From Arabidopsis thaliana (lineage: Eukaryota; Streptophyta; Magnoliopsida; Brassicales; Brassicaceae), in contig NC_003076.8 in the NCBI RefSeq assembly GCF_000001735.4, positions 1,736,001 through 1,800,000 on the forward strand: a stretch of DNA of 64,000 nucleotides, written 5' to 3'. A model generated the notes under the pieces. The model did no database searches. It saw only the letters and a list, made by a program, of their open reading frames with translations, and had not been told where the DNA came from. Made by a program: the position numbers and the translations under genes. Shown here piece by piece: positions 1 to 11,999 of this stretch; position 1 is the stretch's first letter, and each line of letters opens with the position of its first letter.

Positions 1-2176
1 TGGGGAGCAGCTCTCGTGGTGTTGTTGATGTCACCAACAGCTATGCAGGTATGCCTTATTTATCCTTTTTCCTCTAGTACTCTTGGATCCCAGATCTCAG
101 ATTCTGTTGAGGTCTCTAAACTGAAACTTGAATTGAGTGGTTATTCATACCTGGGTTCTAGGCAGATGTGTATAATAACACCATTTAGGTTTTTTTTGTG
201 GCTGTTCTGTTCCGGAATTGACCTCTTCTAGAGTTGATGTTTACTTCAGTTAAATCACGTTCTCGCTAGGGTTTAAGATTCAATCGAGCCCCCGTCGAGA
301 AAGAGATTGTTTTAGGTTGATTTAGTTGCATTTAAGTTTGCAGAGGTGCTTGCTTATCTATGGACACTGTCACTAGAAACCTCTTTAATAGATGGATGTT
401 GTTTACATATGAATTCGTGTTAACATGTTGACATCTTGAATTGTAGTGCCCTTTGAGGAGGATGACAAAGACCCAAGCATCTGGTTTCTTGATCACAACT
501 ACCATGAGTCAATGTTCCACATGTTCAAGAGAATTAATGGTATTTTCTCAGGAAACTGATGCTTATACTGTTTATGACATTGTAGAAATCCATGCTTTTA
601 ACACTACCTACTTGCTTTTCAGCCAAGGAGCATGTTGTAGGTTGGTACAGCACAGGCCCTAAACTTCGAGAGAATGATTTGGATGTTCACGCGTTGTTCA
701 ATGGGTTAGTTTCCAGTTTAATCATTCAGATATCAATTGATTGGCCTTTATGGATTGAGGATCTTCTGGTTCTTAAATTGTGATAAAGATTTGTTTTAGG
801 CTGAAATCTGTGTTTCTTTCCCACTTTACGTTTTTTGTGGCTTCGGTTTCATCTCCAATTAAGGTTCACTTTGCTTTTGGTTTTGCAGCTATGTTCCAAA
901 TCCAGTCCTGGTCATTATTGATGTCCAGCCTAAAGAACTTGGAATCCCTACCAAAGCATACTATGCAGTGGAGGAGGTTAAGGAGGTAAGATACAAACCC
1001 TTCCAAATATTGTCCCTTTTGTAAAGTTGTATGCTTATTATAATCAGATGCTGATTAAACACTTCTTTTTCTCTCCAGAATGCTACTCAGAAAAGCCAGA
1101 AAGTTTTCGTTCATGTGTCTACAGAAATTGCTGCTCATGAAGTTGAGGAAATCGGTATGTCCAAAAGGGAAAACAGTTCTTTTGATGATTTCATCATCTC
1201 GGTTGAGTTTTAAAGAAATGTGTTTTGTGATTGTTCTGAGGAAGATTTTCTGACACTTACCTGCGTCATTCTTGTTCTTGTACAGGCGTGGAGCATTTGC
1301 TCAGGGATGTGAAAGACACAACAATCAGTACCCTCGCGACTGAGGTTCTTGTCTTTACAATACATGAAATTTTCATTATCTTCCCATTAAATGTCTGTTG
1401 AAATCATGATGGGGGACTTGTAGGATTTGTATTGATGTTCTTGCAAGGTTACTTATGGACATAATAGTTTTCTGCTCGAGGACATAAATAACTTTATAGT
1501 ATTTTGCACCAGGTCACTGCAAAACTTACTGCTTTGAAGGGGTTGGATGCACGTCTTCGGGAGATCCGGAGTTATCTTGACCTTGTAATCGAAGGAAAGC
1601 TCCCTCTAAACCATGAGATTTTATACCATCTACAGGTTAGAACTATATTTCCGTTTCGTGTTCTGAATTTTACAAATTATGGAGAAACTATTTGACAATG
1701 TCCAAACCTATGTGTTTTGCGCTCTTTAAAATATTCTAGTCACTGTCTCTGCTGTTGGTTGATTTCGTCTAATGAAATATATTCTCGTAAAATCGACAGG
1801 ACGTTTTCAACTTGCTTCCTAACCTGAATGTGAACGAGTTGGTCAAGGCCTTCTCCGGTGAGTTTCTGCTATCATTTTGATATTATATTGGGCTGCTTTC
1901 TTAGATCTGCTTCATTAATCTTTACTGTATTTATAATGTGCAGTGAAAACAAATGACATGATGCTCGTTATCTATCTATCATCCCTCATTCGGAGTGTAA
2001 TTGCGCTCCACAACTTGATCAACAACAAGGTTAGATCTTTACTTTACTCTCTCTCACGGCACACAATAATGTGATTCTGAACTAAATCTTGTGATGATGC
2101 TGTGTTTCAGTTACTGAACAAGGAACATGAAAAAGCAGAGGACTCAAAGCCTGTGGCCATACCTGCCACCAGCTAG
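1..2176 (+). CDS. RPN8A: 26S proteasome regulatory subunit RPN8A, 3' part
   Basis: This is a non-ATPase lid subunit of the 26S proteasome; the 5' end lies before the window. Exons seen: 1-48, 447-539, 623-704, 889-985, 1079-1154, 1286-1344, 1513-1635, 1800-1857, 1944-2029 and 2111-2176, all GT-AG and keeping one frame to TAG. The first part is the MPN domain. Where active JAMM proteases carry H-x-H, this one has [17 protein letters not shown], so it is the catalytically dead MPN subunit that pairs with RPN11. The C-terminal half is the helical region used in lid assembly, ending in KPVAIPATS. Arabidopsis has a close paralogue, RPN8B; the A assignment rests on remembered gene order. Family call is very secure. 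Confidence 0.95.
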
Positions 2177-4723
2177 ATCAGGTTTTCTCGTGACTTACTG
2201 TAGTCATCATTGCCCGCGATGAAGGCAGCTATTGTGTGTTCTCTTCCCCAAAACAAAGGGTCAAGTCAGGGTGGGGGAACGAACGAGTTTAGTTTGATAT
2301 CGACATTGTTGAATTCTCTCAGTTGTTCTGATTCAGAATGTATCAAAGAGTCTTTTTTCATTTTATCTTTCAAGTTCGTTAGGCTTAGGCCTCTTTTGAG
2401 GGGGTTTTGAATACAAAAGTTCACGTCAATGTGTCGAAATCTCCACAGAGATGGTCTTATCCTATTGAAATTAAGATTTTTTTTTTCACATTTCCCCCCC
2501 CCCCCCCCCCCCCCTTCTGTTATACTCTCACATCGTGACCGAGTATACAGCCCCGGTTGAATGTTGTTCGTTTTCCAAAGTCAACATGTTCTTCATGTTT
2601 GTCCTTAGTATGAAATTTCTGATTAGAGCCATTGACCACAACAAGGGTGTTACTTATGAATTTGTTTACTAGCAGAACTGAATAATTTGCATATTACCTA
2701 GATGTAAAAAGGAAGACTATACATTTTGATGAGCTTTTCTTTAAATTGAAAAGAAACAACAAGAAGAAAAAGTAAAGTGAAAAAGGATTATGGAGGAAAA
2801 TAAAGTTAATAAATGGCGTAATGTTCGTGAAAAGGATATTTGATGCCAAAAGACAGAAACGAAAACAAGAACGTGCTTTGATACGCATTATGCTTCTTCT
2901 TTTTCTAAGTCTACTTCTTTTGAACACCTTCTTTTTCTATTGTGTATTATGTTAATCCTTGTTAAGGATACTCATTTTGCAAATCAATATATTACTGTCC
3001 TGTTTTACTTAGATATCTATAAGAAAAAAGTTTCAAAAATCGAAACCGTTATAATTTTGTGTAAACAAAATAAAAATCAAAATAACGTAGCTCACTACGA
3101 AAAGTAACAATGTAGTTGTATACTATACAGACGTGACGTAAGCATTCAAGAAGACGACTTTCATATTAGTATGTTAGTTAGTGGTTAGGTCGCATATCCC
3201 ATTGAGGTGACCAAATCCATAGTGACGAAGTAACCAAAGTGATTAATTTATATAAAGAACGTTCTGAGTGTTACTAAATAGACATATATAGAAAGGTGTC
3301 AATACAAAAATTCTCAGTTTTATGATCCAAACATATTATAAGTTATACGGCTATTATTGATTGACCTTTCATTGGGTTCCATTCAAACGCCTCATCAAAA
3401 GTGGAGCCACGAAAAAAAAATAACAAATTGAATTGTGTGATGCCACTTTCGTTAAAAATATATATGGTTCATCATCTTCATCGATGAATGTCATAGGTGG
3501 TGTTAGAATTATATCGACTCCAACCGACCTACATTATTAAGTAGTATCTTAGGGTTTTATTCCCGCATGCAAAAAATAAATAAGGTTCGGATGCTCTTAA
3601 AGTGACTATATATAGTATATACTATTCACTATTACTGATCAAATCAAATTAATATATGGAGATAGAGTAATCATATTACGTAGTTAGTAGTTACTTACTG
3701 TTCGTGATTAAAAAGTGAGCTTTTCTTTTATATTCTCAAATTTTTTAATTAGAAAACTAAAAGCTTTCAAATTTATAACAAAGCGATTCAATATAACTTC
3801 TCTTTATTTGCACAAAAATAAGTATCTTTAACGATTCGTTCATCCAATGAAATTTCCTAAATCACTTTTGTTTATGTTTTTTAATAAATTCCAACTTGAC
3901 TTCTTTCACAAAAAGAAGGGAAAAAACAAAGCATTATATATTCCTTCTGATATGAAAGAAAACATATATCACATTTTCTAGCTCTTTATTAAATTAACTA
4001 AAAGAAATACGGAAAAAAAAAAACATTCTTAAAATAATTTTAAAACAGGAGCTTGTATATATGTTCCACTTGTACTAAACTGCTATTTTTGTTTGTAAAG
4101 AGTAATAATATATCCAAGGACACCCTTAATTTATTTATAAACTTAACAAAATTGAGGGAGCAAAGGGTTGGTGTAATAGGTGAAAAGAATGTGATTCTGT
4201 GTGCCGAAAGTGGAATGCAGACTCAGCTTCTAATTATATACCGTTTACAAGTTAGTGGTCAGCTTTGCCACCCATACACACACATACAAATATATCCAAC
4301 CCTCACTTTTTAATTCCTTTTTCTTACATAAAATTCTATACATTCTTTTTGCTAAAGACAATTTCTTACCTTAGAAAACAGTATTTGTGTATAGTTCTGT
4401 GATGAATCATTTTAAGAAAATATAAAACGTAAATGAGTAATGTTATACTAATTTATCTACTATCATCGATCAAATGTTCAGGTTTAGAGACAATTTTCCA
4501 AGAAAATGACTGACCGTTAAAGTTGCAAGTAAAGCCATAAACCCGGTACTTGGTCCTTTTCACCATTATTGATAGTTTTGGCAAAGAGACATATATACTA
4601 GCTAATATATGTTTATTCCATAAATACAAGACATACATATTCACATTCCTCTAATAATGTAACATAACTTTTTAAATAAAACATAATTATGGTTTCGTTG
4701 CAATAGTTAAAATTTCAAAATTC
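2177..4723. other. intergenic spacer and RPN8A 3' UTR
   Basis: Starts with the RPN8A 3' UTR and contains an uninterrupted run of 21 C at 2494-2514. The rest is AT-rich spacer. No convincing coding region was seen; the open frames here are short, low in complexity and start or stop at random. Confidence 0.7.
2494..2514 (+). repeat. poly(C) tract, 21 C
   Basis: An uninterrupted run of 21 C on the + strand (G on the complement) follows a T-run at about 2477-2486. It lies about 320 bp past the RPN8A stop, so it may be in the 3' UTR or just beyond. Pure C tracts of this length stand out in this AT-rich window. Confidence 0.95.
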
Positions 4724-5671
4724 TCATTTTCTCGTTTCAAGATCTTGTGAGATACAGTAACCTCCTTCACCGTAAACATTTGCTCCGGAAAACTTAATGG
4801 CAGGATCGTAGGAAGAGAAGACCGAGGATAGATTCTGACCAAGAAACATAACTCCCTCCTCTGCATTATCCCTGTCGGTGAACCCTAGTTTCGGCTCGGC
4901 CTGTTTTGAGACTAAGCAACCGTGATCAGACGATGGACGGCTAAGATTGGCATTGAGAAGATTGACGGTGGTGATGTCGTGAATGCTAGGCCGTCGTTTG
5001 TCTTTCGCACCGGAAAGCTGTCTTTGGTAGTACTTTTGGGCATGACTTGCAACCTGAGTTGGTGTTTTTGATCCCACAAAGTTCCTCGATATGTTTCTCC
5101 AATCTCCTTTCCCATACTTGAGAAGCCCTAACAAGAATCTCCTGCAGAAAACAATTAAACAAGGTCTCAGCAAACCAAGAAAACAAAGTAACTTGCAACT
5201 CAAGACACCAAAGAAGAGTGAAACAAGGATCACAAAGATTGAAAACTTTGTTCACCTGTGTTCTTCCTCCGTCCATGGAACTCCTTTCCTACGGTCTTGA
5301 TCAAATCCTCTGGCTCCATTAGGAAGTTTACGATACGCATCAAAGTCACGTGGACTCACAACCTGATCAAATCCACAAGGAGTAACTGAACGGTAACCCG
5401 GGATCGGGACAAGTCCTGCTTCGATATCGAAGAGGTCTTCTTCAAGCTTAGAGTATTGCCTCATGACATCTGATATGGTCTTTCCAGGGATCATAGCAGC
5501 AACTTTGAACCAGCGATCAGGCGTGTCATCAGCGTAGACAGCAAGAGCTCGCTCAAACTTCTTGTTCTCTTCTTTAGTCCAGCTCGAGCTTTGCAAGCAC
5601 ATCATCTCTTGAACTACAAACCGGTGGTCAGAAGTTGGCACGTGCGAGAGTAGTGGATGCAGAGTCTCCAT
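4724..5671 (-). CDS. two-repeat SANT/MYB transcription factor (DIVARICATA/RADIALIS-like, SHAQKYF class)
   Basis: Nuclear DNA-binding protein of 277 aa, probably At5g05790. Exons on the minus strand: 5671-5256 and 5141-4724. The first SANT repeat is at about residues 29-82 ([19 protein letters not shown]). The second MYB repeat is at about 130-182 ([20 protein letters not shown]) and ends in SHAQKYY, a variant of the SHAQKYF motif. The linker contains the family-typical IPGY. A likely 5' UTR intron at about 5702-5852 is suggested by a CAG/GTTCTT donor and a TTTATAG/GTAGAAC acceptor. The target genes cannot be read from sequence. Family assignment is secure. Confidence 0.9.
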
Positions 5672-6691
5672 CGTTTAAAGGCTACGAGATAAAAGTTCTA
5701 CCTATAAAATAAAGTACTTAATATTTTTCCTCTAATTCTTGGAAGCTTGATTTGTGGGTTTAGTAAAAGACTGAAGCTTCTTATAGGATCTAAAGATATA
5801 TAGGAATCAAACTGGGAAAACTAACGAATAGTTTAATGATGGAATCAAAGAACCTGATTTAGTGAGAGATTATAGCGTATATTAATTGAAGAATCTGGAA
5901 AGAAACACAAAAGACTAAGACTTTGAAGAATCCTTGAGAATCTGCAAAAGTGGGTCGTCAAAGTAATACAAAACAGGCAAAACTCAGATGGTAGAGAGAG
6001 ATAATCAGTAAGATAGATAGGGAGAGATTGTGAAGCAAAGGGAGAGAAGAAGAAGGTATTTGTGGTTTGTGTTATAAAGAGAAAGAGAGAGTGTAAAAGT
6101 TTTAGCCAATGGAACCACTCCACTCCCCTACTTGGCTTCATTTTATTCCAAAGAGGATTCTTCACAATGACACGAATTCTAAAAATAACAATAAACTTCA
6201 ATTATAAAATTCTAACTAGCTACTAGCTAGGCCAACATTTCATATCTTTCCAAAATTTTAATAACCACTAGTATACACCGTTTTTTTTTGTTAGGTAGTT
6301 TTTCTCTAATATTATTCAAAATAAAAGCGACAACACATAAAGTTGTTCATACTTAATGATAGTTTACGTGTTATACGTCGGCTATGTCTAAGGCTTAACT
6401 AATCATAAAACACACATAAAATAAGGAGAAAAACTTCAAATTTACTAAAAAAAACCAAAAACAATGCGATTGCTTTACTTAACAAAAACAATGCGATTGC
6501 TACAAATTGTTTATAGATGTAACTTAATTAATGTTATTCGAGATAACACGTAAGCTTAAACTTAACGACACTTTATTCTTTATGTCTTTTTTTGTATTTC
6601 GTACCACTTGAAAATGATACTTCTACGAAATTTCATAAGCCGCCACAAAAACAAGATTGAAAAAGAAAGAATAAATATAATAAATGCAGAA
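5672..6691. other. 5' UTR and promoter of the SANT/MYB gene
   Basis: Holds the likely leader exons and 5' UTR intron of the minus-strand SANT/MYB gene, then AT-rich promoter. A 19-bp perfect direct repeat lies at 6456-6474 and 6483-6501. No coding gene was seen. Confidence 0.6.
6456..6501 (+). repeat. 19-bp perfect direct repeat, period 27
   Basis: The unit CAAAAACAATGCGATTGCT occurs at 6456-6474 and 6483-6501, separated by 8 bp (TTACTTAA). It lies about 190 bp upstream of the tRNA-Arg gene. It is probably a local duplication; no function is inferred. Confidence 0.85.
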
Positions 6692-6764
6692 GCGCCTGTA
6701 GCTCAGTGGATAGAGCGTCTGTTTCCTAAGCAGAAGGTCGTAGGTTCGACCCCTACCTGGCGCG
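6692..6764 (+). tRNA. tRNA-Arg (CCU)
   Basis: A 73-nt cloverleaf with no intron. The acceptor arms GCGCCTG/CTGGCGC pair apart from one U-U mismatch. The D arm is GCTC...GAGC, the anticodon stem TCTGT/GCAGA with loop TTCCTAA gives anticodon CCT (reads AGG), and the T arm is GTAGG-TTCGACC-CCTAC. The internal B box GGTTCGACC is intact. T-runs from 6770 on can stop Pol III. Confidence 0.96.
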
Positions 6765-7233
6765 TTAATTTTAGTTTCTTACTTTTTAGAAAATTACTCC
6801 TTAACCTTAAAGGGGTAATTAATTATTGGGATGCGACTAAACCTTTTTTTGCCCACTTTGGGTACTGTTTTTTGTCGTCACTCGCTTTATCTACTTTTTA
6901 ATTCAAAAAAGATTCTAATCATCAACTCTCACTCAAAAGCCCCTTTCACACACTCCATTGTTGTCGGTGTCCCAAACCTTGTTCTGCTCTCTCGTAATAT
7001 GCATAGAACTAAATGCTAAATATCTTCTCCTAATGAATGAAAGTGAGAACAATTCTAACACAAACCACTTAAGAATTAGGCAATTCAAAGGTTCATCAAC
7101 ATGATTCTCTACCTGTCTGTTTTTATATAATCCATATTCATAGAACTAACAAAGAACGATTCTTTTGGGTATAACATCAGACAGAGACAGAGGTCAGAGT
7201 ACAAAAAGGATGGCTTGTAAAATACACTTGAAC
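6765..7233. other. spacer between tRNA-Arg and LIMYB 3' end
   Basis: Contains T-runs that can end Pol III transcription and the LIMYB 3' UTR. No gene seen. Confidence 0.6.
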
Positions 7234-8751
7234 CTATGTTGTAGTAGGAATAGGAAATGAAGTAGATTGAAGTCTCTGCAACCATGCGATTCTCAAACTG
7301 GGCTTCTTCAGCTCTAAGAAGATCTCTCTATACTCTCTCTTCAGAAACAGGTCCAACGCAAACATGTAGAGCTCACTACCTTGTTCGACCTCTTCAATTG
7401 CGTTGAGGCTTTTAATGCATTCTCCAATGCTGTACATCGGCTTTGCCGATTCAATCTCAACGAATACCGGACTTTCCTGCAACATAACGTCATTCATTAA
7501 CTTCATATCATCCAATGGTTGAGCGTTTTCACTGTCTATCCGATCTTCTTGAGACTCTGCATAACAACCATTTTGCCTGGAGGTTTCTGCTTCATCTACG
7601 TGCATCTTTGATAATGGAGTTGTGTCACGCCATTGTGGTGATTCAGAACGATTGTGGAGGAGCTTCTTGCGCGAACGCGAAGGAGGAGTGTATGTCTCTC
7701 CAGGTTCTATCACTCCGTTGAAAATGATTGCAAGTTGATCAGCATGAGGAACTTCCTTGTGGCGGAATTGTCCTGCTCTTGGGTTTTCCTGTAATAAACC
7801 AAAGACAAACACTATCTGTTCAAAATGTAGTCCAATGGGAGAAGGATAATAGTTAAGACAACTAACATTATCATACCCGAATATAGATTCGCCATTCCTC
7901 TTCTGTTGCACCAAAGCTACGAGATTCAGGATCCCATTTCATGCTACTTGCTCCAACGAGTTGACACCAGATCTTCCAAGCTTTCCTAGTGCAATCCCAG
8001 TGGTTTTTCAGCTGCGGTCTCGTATAACCAAGGCCGGTATTTTCATTAATAGTCCCCAGAATCGTCTTCCACCCTTCCTTGTTAAAATGAGTGTCGGGTC
8101 TATTTCCCTTTAAAGTCTCTTGAACCAACAGATCAAGAAACAGCTTATGTGTAGACGGAGACCAATACCCTTTTGTTTGAGGGTTAGATGAACTACACAT
8201 GCTTTGGTTATCTTCATCTTCTTCCTCGTAACAACTTCTTCGCCTCTTCCTTACACCCGAGACTTCATCATTTTTCACCTCTACATTACAACCCGCAAAG
8301 AGAATCTCTAGCTTCTTGAGATCATGCGGAACACTCAACCGATACTGCCCAGCATCAGGATTCTCCTACGGCACAAAGCAATCACATTTTAGCATTTTAT
8401 AAAATCAACAAAAATGAATGTAACAAGTGGTTTTGATTTGTAAACCTGTAAATAGTTAGCCCAGTCATCATCAGTTGCACGAAACCTGTTGCTCTCAGGG
8501 TTCCAATTCATAAAACTAGTTTCAACGAGTCTACGCCATATTTTCCACTGTCTGCTCATTGTATCCCAATGGTTCTTAAGCTGCATTCTATCGTACATGG
8601 CGCCTGTTTGCTCCTGAAACGATATCAATATGTTCCTCCAACCTTCTTTCGAAAAATGTGTCCCTGGTTTATTCCCTAGCATCGTTTGCTCCACACATAA
8701 ATCAACAAACACTCTGTGATACTCAGGCTCCCACACTGCTTTTGGCCTCAT
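7234..8751 (-). CDS. LIMYB: LIMYB, tandem Myb/SANT-like domain protein
   Basis: A 449-aa nuclear protein matching At5g05800. LIMYB is known to bind ribosomal protein RPL10A and to repress translation-machinery genes downstream of the immune kinase NIK1. Exons: 8751-8446, 8365-7877 and 7788-7234. Two copies of a Myb/SANT-like domain (Myb_DNA-bind_3 type) are visible: copy 1 at about residues 5-98 (VWEPEYHRVFVDLCVEQ) and copy 2 at about 150-262 (YWSPSTHKLFLDLLVQE). Both share the TRP-rich core LKNHWD. The segment between them is basic and acidic (KRRRSCYEEEDED) and may hold a nuclear signal. Both introns fall just after the two domain copies. The ATG at 8751 is the first in frame. A 5' UTR intron is likely at 8782-8939. 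Confidence 0.92.
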
Positions 8752-9285
8752 TTCTTTTTTAACTTCTGTTCTCCAAAACTCCTAACAATTAAAAACGATA
8801 CCTTTATCATTGTGAACTCGTTTTTAACAAAAGCACAGAGAGACAGAGACATTTGCATAAACATTAACCCAACAATTCTAGATATTGAACACAAATCATA
8901 TAAACAAGGCATTGAACCAGAGAACGCAGACGCAATTACTTGAAACGTGTTTCAGGGAAAAATATGATTTTGCGACCTGAGACTTCGCCTACTTCAAAAT
9001 CCCAGTAGTAACCGAACACGAAAATGGGGAAAATTGCACGAAACCCTAACTCGATTAATCGGGAGACTGAAAAACTACGATAGTGGTTAGGATTTCGCCG
9101 GCGGGAATTGGGAAGCTGAAGAAGGGAAAACGTTACCGGGAATCTGATGGAAACGCGACAGCGATTGAGTGGCCACTCTGTGACGGGTGTGGCTGGAAGA
9201 AGCCGATCGCGATTTTTCCTCTCTTTCTCTGCTTTTTGCGTTTGCGCCGCGCTGTACGGATTTTCCAAGGCTTTTCTAAGAGTTA

Positions 9286-9324
9286 TGGGCTGGGCCGAGT
9301 TCTTTGGTCATGGGTCATAGCCCA
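9286..9324 (-). promoter_or_regulatory. site II-like (TGGGCC/GGGCTA) motif cluster upstream of LIMYB
   Basis: TGGGCTGGGCC lies at 9286-9296 and AGCCCA at 9319-9324, upstream of the LIMYB leader. TGGGCC/T (site II, telo-box companion) elements bind TCP factors and are common in plant ribosomal-protein and growth genes. The site assignment is by motif only. Confidence 0.45.
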
Positions 9325-10632
9325 ATAAATTACACCGGTTCTTGCCTGACTATTTGTTTCCGTTTGAAGAGATACTCTGATTGGTTAAGAGGACACAGAC
9401 TGTGAGACTGGTTTGCGTTGGGTCCGGTCTTGATTTTGTTCAAATTTCTGCTCGACTTAGATGTTTTTTTTGCTTTCTTATCGAAACATTTTTATAGCTG
9501 ATTATGTGAAGGAGTTAGGAGAATTGAATATGGGTTTATCGAAAAGGTGATTATTGTTCCAATCAAATATATTTAGGTGACTATCGGCATCATTGATAAG
9601 TATAGATATAGTTTGTGGGGGAGGGTGACCACGATTACCAAAATTAATAGGGGACTCCAGCAATAAGATTTGCTTTAAATGGTGCCGACCAAATAATAAA
9701 TAACATTTGCTTTAAATGGGCCGTAACGTATAAATCCAGATACAAAAATAATGGAAATTAGTCCAAAATTTAAGAAATAATGGTACAGAAATAGCTAGCT
9801 AGCTCCAGCTCCCCCAAATCGTCACTAGGGAACAAACTGCTTTCTACTCGTTTTTTTTTATGATTTCTTTTGCTTATTCTGTTATGGACTTTGTATTTTC
9901 TTGTTTTCTATTCGTGGTTTTCTTGTGGACTGATTAGCGTTAACACGTTATAAATCTTGTATACTTTACTTTTTGTGTTATACAGAAAATCTTCGAGAGA
10001 GAAAGATAACGAGGCATAACACATGATTTTTACCAAAAAAATATATTAGGAAGACATATATATGGCTTGAAAATGTGACTGAAAAGTTGAGATTCTAACA
10101 AACATTTTGTCTCAACGGTTAAAATGTGATTGCACTCTCTAAACCGTTAGTGTGACATCGTGAGAAAGCAGCAGACACATGACTATGATGTTAACATTTA
10201 TTATCTTAAAATGCATGTAGTCTTTACTCTTTAGCATGGGAGAAAAAACCTCAATCCAAAGTAGAGTTTGGTTATGATTTCGGTGGTTTGGCATGTAGTC
10301 TTTAGTTTTGATAGAGAAAAGGGCTAAGAGACATGCATTGATGATTTGATTCTAGTTTATGCTGTTATCGACTCTGTGCTAGCCATTATATTTGTTTAGA
10401 GTCAGAATTTATGATCAGTACGAAAATTCCAAAAACAATTTCTATAGATATCATCATTGATATGTGTCCCTATATATTAATTTCCATTAATGAATTCAAT
10501 TTAAAATGAAATAAAAAATGTTGGTTACTATAGTAGTTCCTAAAATCAAATTTGTAAGGCATGAAAGATGAAAGAAGGGAGTCATGTTTTTAATGCATCC
10601 TCTTTGTCCTCATTCACTTTGTTTTCTTTCCC

Positions 10633-10641
10633 TTTTATAAA
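10633..10641 (+). promoter_or_regulatory. TATA box of ATL43
   Basis: TTTATAAAA lies about 135 bp upstream of the ATL43 ATG, followed about 30 bp later by a CT/CA-rich start-site-like stretch. Confidence 0.6.
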
Positions 10642-10775
10642 AACCTCTCTCCCTATCTCACACACTCACAAAAGTGTCTCCCTTATTTTCAGGCACTTCA
10701 AAATAAATATACGAAAATAAAATAACCATTTCTTAAGTCTAAAGACCTTCTCTTTCAACTAGAAGCCTTTAAGCC

Positions 10776-11999
10776 ATGTCTTCTTCTTCCTTGATACTTC
10801 TCTTCTCTACTCTCTCTCTCTTTCTCAATGTCTCACTCGCAGACAATCACACGGCGGTTGTTATAACAACCTCAGATACTCCACCGCCACTTCCTCCGCC
10901 TTCTCCACCGCCACGGCATAACTTCACTTCCTCTCTCATGCCCGGAATCGCAGTCGTTATCGCCGTCCTCACTGCGTTTTTCTCTCTCACTTTCTTACTT
11001 CTCCTCTACGTCAAACACTGTAAACGACGAAACGGCAGCGTTTACGTAAACCACCCGCAGCGTTTCGCAATCACTAGATACGGAGGAGGATATTACAACG
11101 GTGGAGGAGTAGTAGGAGGAAGGAAAAACTCCGGTATAGACCGGTCCGTGATTGAATCTTTACCGGTTTTCCGGTTTGGTGCATTAAGCGGTCACAAGGA
11201 TGGTTTAGAGTGCGCCGTGTGTCTCGCTCGGTTCGAACCGACGGAAGTTCTGAGGTTATTGCCGAAATGTAAACACGCCTTCCACGTGGAATGTGTTGAC
11301 ACGTGGCTTGACGCTCACTCCACTTGCCCGCTTTGCCGTTACCGGGTCGACCCGGAAGATATACTCTTGATCGGTGATTGTAACTCCTGGTTCGAGCTCC
11401 AGTTCTCTAAAGATGAATCAAACAGTGTTAATAATAATCCTCCCGGTTTAACCCGGTTTATTCCGGTTAGTCGAATTTCCGGTCGTCATTCCTCGGCTGG
11501 TGAACGAGCGAGTCGACTCAACGAGATTAGAACATCTTCGTCGTATAAATCGAATCCGATGTCGTTTCGGAGATCACTCGATAGCTCTCTGAAAGTTAAC
11601 GACGCCGGCGAGGAGAAATCGGAATCTGTCGCCGTTAATTGCTTGGATCGTCTACAGAGAAAAGACGGATTGTTGTTGATTCCGAATCGGGAGAGCTTTG
11701 AGGGGAGATTTGAGCACCGGATAATTATCTCCGGCGGGAATCGAGACGATCAGAGGTGGAGCGAAGTAAGGCCGTCGGATCTTTTGTATTTACGATCAGA
11801 GATGATACTCAGCGATTGCCGGAAATTAGCTGCGGCGGAGGGTGGCAGAGATGTAATTAACGGGAGAAGTGTGTCGGAGTTAACGGGAATTGAGAGACGG
11901 AGGAGATGGGGAGGAGAGCCGAGACAACGACAAGCCACGGCGGTGATTTCGAGGTGGCTCGCTTGGTCCCACCGTGCCTCCGCTTCCAGCATTGTTTAA
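10776..11999 (+). CDS. ATL43: ATL43, RING-H2 membrane E3 ubiquitin ligase
   Basis: An intronless 407-aa protein, as is typical for the ATL family. A signal-like hydrophobic N-terminus (1-22) is followed by a proline-rich stretch (36-47) and a transmembrane helix at about 55-79. A GLD-related segment follows (IESLPVFRFGAL, 126-137). The RING-H2 domain has ligands C146, C149, C165, H167, H170, C173, C184 and C187. The long Ser/Arg-rich tail has no known fold. ATL proteins accept ubiquitin from E2 enzymes at membranes; ATL43 has been linked to ABA response in reports I recall. The call to ATL43 is from gene order and sequence. Confidence 0.93.
   Translation: MSSSSLILLFSTLSLFLNVSLADNHTAVVITTSDTPPPLPPPSPPPRHNFTSSLMPGIAVVIAVLTAFFSLTFLLLLYVKHCKRRNGSVYVNHPQRFAITRYGGGYYNGGGVVGGRKNSGIDRSVIESLPVFRFGALSGHKDGLECAVCLARFEPTEVLRLLPKCKHAFHVECVDTWLDAHSTCPLCRYRVDPEDILLIGDCNSWFELQFSKDESNSVNNNPPGLTRFIPVSRISGRHSSAGERASRLNEIRTSSSYKSNPMSFRRSLDSSLKVNDAGEEKSESVAVNCLDRLQRKDGLLLIPNRESFEGRFEHRIIISGGNRDDQRWSEVRPSDLLYLRSEMILSDCRKLAAAEGGRDVINGRSVSELTGIERRRRWGGEPRQRQATAVISRWLAWSHRASASSIV

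Larger units (their letters stand above)
8752..10775. other. divergent promoter region of LIMYB and ATL43
   Basis: Carries the LIMYB 5' UTR with a probable leader intron (8782-8939), then the promoters of both divergent genes. TGGGCC-type motifs cluster at 9286-9324. The ATL43 TATA box is at about 10633-10641. No coding gene was seen between. Confidence 0.65.

Noticed and set aside
5845-6201. 118-codon minus-strand open frame
   Set aside because: Lies in the leader and promoter of the SANT/MYB gene. Its composition is low in complexity and no domain is seen.
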